Origin: Streptomyces asoensis
GTDB lineage: Bacteria > Actinomycetota > Actinomycetes > Streptomycetales > Streptomycetaceae
Assembly: GCF_013085465.1 (NCBI RefSeq)
Contig: NZ_CP049838.1
Location: forward strand, 4,278,001 to 4,342,000
DNA length: 64,000 bases
Direction of reading: 5' to 3'
Positions 62,789-64,000 of this stretch are shown here, one piece after another. Below the pieces are notes generated by a model. That model worked only from the letters and a program-made list of their open reading frames with translations, ran no database searches and was not told where the DNA came from. The stretch's first letter is position 1. Every line of letters begins with the position of its first letter. Position numbers and translations under genes: made by a program.

Positions 62789-64000
62789 GTGAGCGCCATT
62801 CGCCCGGCAGCCGTCGTCGTTCTCGCAGCGGGTGAGGGCACCCGTATGAAGTCCGCCATACCGAAGGTCCTGCACGAGATCAGCGGCCGCTCCCTCGTGG
62901 GTCATGTGCTGGCCGCGGCCCGTGAGTTGGACCCCGAGAACCTGGTCGTCGTCGTCGGGCACGCACGGGAGAAGGTCACGGCGCATCTCGCCGAGGTCGA
63001 CGCCAGTGTGCGCACCGCCGTCCAGGAGGAGCAGAACGGCACCGGACACGCCGTCCGGACGGGGCTCGAGCAGCTCGGTGGCGGCGTAGACGGCACGGTG
63101 GTCGTCGTCTGCGGCGACACCCCGCTGCTCACCGGCGCGACCCTCGCGGAGCTCGCCGCCACCCACCACGCGGACGGGAACGCCGTCACCGTCCTCACCG
63201 CCGAGGTGCCGGACGCGACCGGCTACGGGCGGATCGTCCGGGACGGCGCCTCCGGTACCGTCACAGCGATCGTCGAGCACAAGGACGCGAACGACGCGGT
63301 GCGCGCGATCCGTGAGATCAACTCCGGGGTCTTCGCGTTCGACGGGGCGCTGCTCGCCGACGCGCTGAAGAAGGTCCGCACGGACAACAGCCAGGGCGAG
63401 GAGTACCTGACCGACGTCCTCGGGATCCTCCGGGAGGCCGGTCACCGGGTCGGCGCGTCCGTCGCCGCCGATCACCGGGAGATCGCCGGCATCAACAACA
63501 GGGTGCAGCTCAGCGAGGCCCGCCGCATTCTCAACGACCGGCTGCTGACCGCCGCGATGCTGTCCGGCGTGACCGTCATCGACCCGGCGACGACCTGGAT
63601 CGACGTCACCGTCACGTTCGAGCAGGACGCCGTCGTCCACCCCGGTACGCAGCTGCACGGCAGCACGCACCTCGGCGAGGGCGCCGAGGTCGGCCCCAAC
63701 AGCCGGCTGAAGGACACCGAGGTCGGTGCGGGCGCCCGGGTCGACAACACCGTGTCCGACGGCGCCCGGATCGGTCCGGACGCGACCGTGGGGCCGTACG
63801 CGTACCTCCGTCCCGGCACCCGTCTCGGGGCGAAGGGCAAGATCGGCACGTACGTCGAGACCAAGAACGCCGCCATCGGCGAGGGGACGAAGGTTCCGCA
63901 CCTCTCCTACGTCGGTGACGCGACGATCGGTGAGTACACCAACATCGGCGCGGCGAGCGTGTTCGTGAACTACGACGGACAGGACAAACACCACACCACC
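62789..64000 (+). CDS. glmU: Bifunctional GlcNAc-1-P uridyltransferase / GlcN-1-P acetyltransferase, 3' end cut off
   Basis: The first 404 residues of about 480; the frame is open at the right edge. It makes UDP-GlcNAc for peptidoglycan. The uridyltransferase domain starts VVVLAAGEGTRMKSAIPKVL with QEEQNGTGHAV, VVCGDTPLLT and EINSGVFAF. The left-handed beta-helix begins around residue 260 (VDPATTW-like IDPATTWIDVTVT) with hexapeptide repeats through YAYLRPGTRLGAKGKIGTYV and HLSYVGDATIGEYTNIGAA. The GTG at 62789 has GAAGGG upstream. Confidence 0.95.
   Translation, partial: MSAIRPAAVVVLAAGEGTRMKSAIPKVLHEISGRSLVGHVLAAARELDPENLVVVVGHAREKVTAHLAEVDASVRTAVQEEQNGTGHAVRTGLEQLGGGVDGTVVVVCGDTPLLTGATLAELAATHHADGNAVTVLTAEVPDATGYGRIVRDGASGTVTAIVEHKDANDAVRAIREINSGVFAFDGALLADALKKVRTDNSQGEEYLTDVLGILREAGHRVGASVAADHREIAGINNRVQLSEARRILNDRLLTAAMLSGVTVIDPATTWIDVTVTFEQDAVVHPGTQLHGSTHLGEGAEVGPNSRLKDTEVGAGARVDNTVSDGARIGPDATVGPYAYLRPGTRLGAKGKIGTYVETKNAAIGEGTKVPHLSYVGDATIGEYTNIGAASVFVNYDGQDKHHTT

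Overview
This is a high-GC actinobacterial chromosome segment, almost certainly from Streptomyces. It carries bldA (tRNA-Leu with anticodon TAA), a tRNA-Gln upstream of glmU, and core genes in an order that, from memory, matches the S. coelicolor SCO307x-SCO312x stretch: cystathionine beta-synthase, thiolase, Bax-inhibitor protein, pobA, bldA, FtsX-type ABC transporter, cyclopropane synthase, ndh, ppx, DUF501, divIC, eno, rpfA, P450, mazG, mfd, a second FtsX-type ABC transporter, glmU. No phage, insertion sequence, rRNA or CRISPR array was seen.

Layout. (1) 1-7.3 kb: a partial aromatic amino acid lyase with an altered MIO triad; a four-gene osmolyte (glycine betaine/choline type) ABC importer; a small membrane protein; and a divergent SDR oxidoreductase / MmyB-type XRE regulator pair. 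(2) 7.3-15.7 kb: cystathionine beta-synthase, SGNH hydrolase, thiolase, several small proteins, a Bax-inhibitor-1 protein, pobA with a clear operator, and bldA. (3) 16-19.5 kb: a MacB/LolCDE-like ABC pair. (4) 19.5-26.4 kb: a leftward block with a cyclopropane-type methyltransferase, ndh (two candidate Rex boxes upstream), ppx, DUF501, divIC and eno. (5) 26.4-30.4 kb: two resuscitation-promoting factors, the first behind a ydaO-type c-di-AMP riboswitch, then a P450. (6) 30.4-32.4 kb: a large P-loop NTPase with a zinc ribbon, translationally coupled to the P450. (7) 32.4-39.8 kb: mazG, a SurA-like lipoprotein, a DUF1906 protein, an acetyltransferase, an HNH lipoprotein, a small MT0933-type protein and a divergent SCO6745-like/TetR pair. 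(8) 39.8-51.5 kb: mfd, a second ABC pair paralogous to the first, an MFS exporter and a DUF485/SSS symporter pair. (9) 51.6-54.3 kb: a TetR repressor with two operators controlling an aldo/keto reductase and a luciferase-like oxidoreductase. The latter has the only in-frame TTA codon I found, so it is a candidate target of the bldA tRNA in the same window. (10) 54.4-61 kb: a DivIVA-like coiled-coil protein and then the most unusual locus. (11) 61-64 kb: an orphan sensor kinase, tRNA-Gln and the start of glmU.

Most interesting system: the divergent cluster at 55.5-61 kb. Leftwards it encodes a WHH-type HNH nuclease fused to a SUKH domain, then a 973-residue protein with a collagen-like linker, a deaminase-fold domain and a SUKH-4-like domain. 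Rightwards it encodes a YwqJ-type deaminase followed by a SUKH-3 protein. These are effector and immunity families of polymorphic toxin systems. Here they are fused or paired with no visible secretion signal, which suggests an intracellular, self-inhibited toxin/immunity or defence module.

A second recurring observation is short tandem repeats lying on or beside the stop codons of leftward genes (21.1, 26.8, 51.5 and 54.4 kb). All calls are from reading the sequence; no database search was run.
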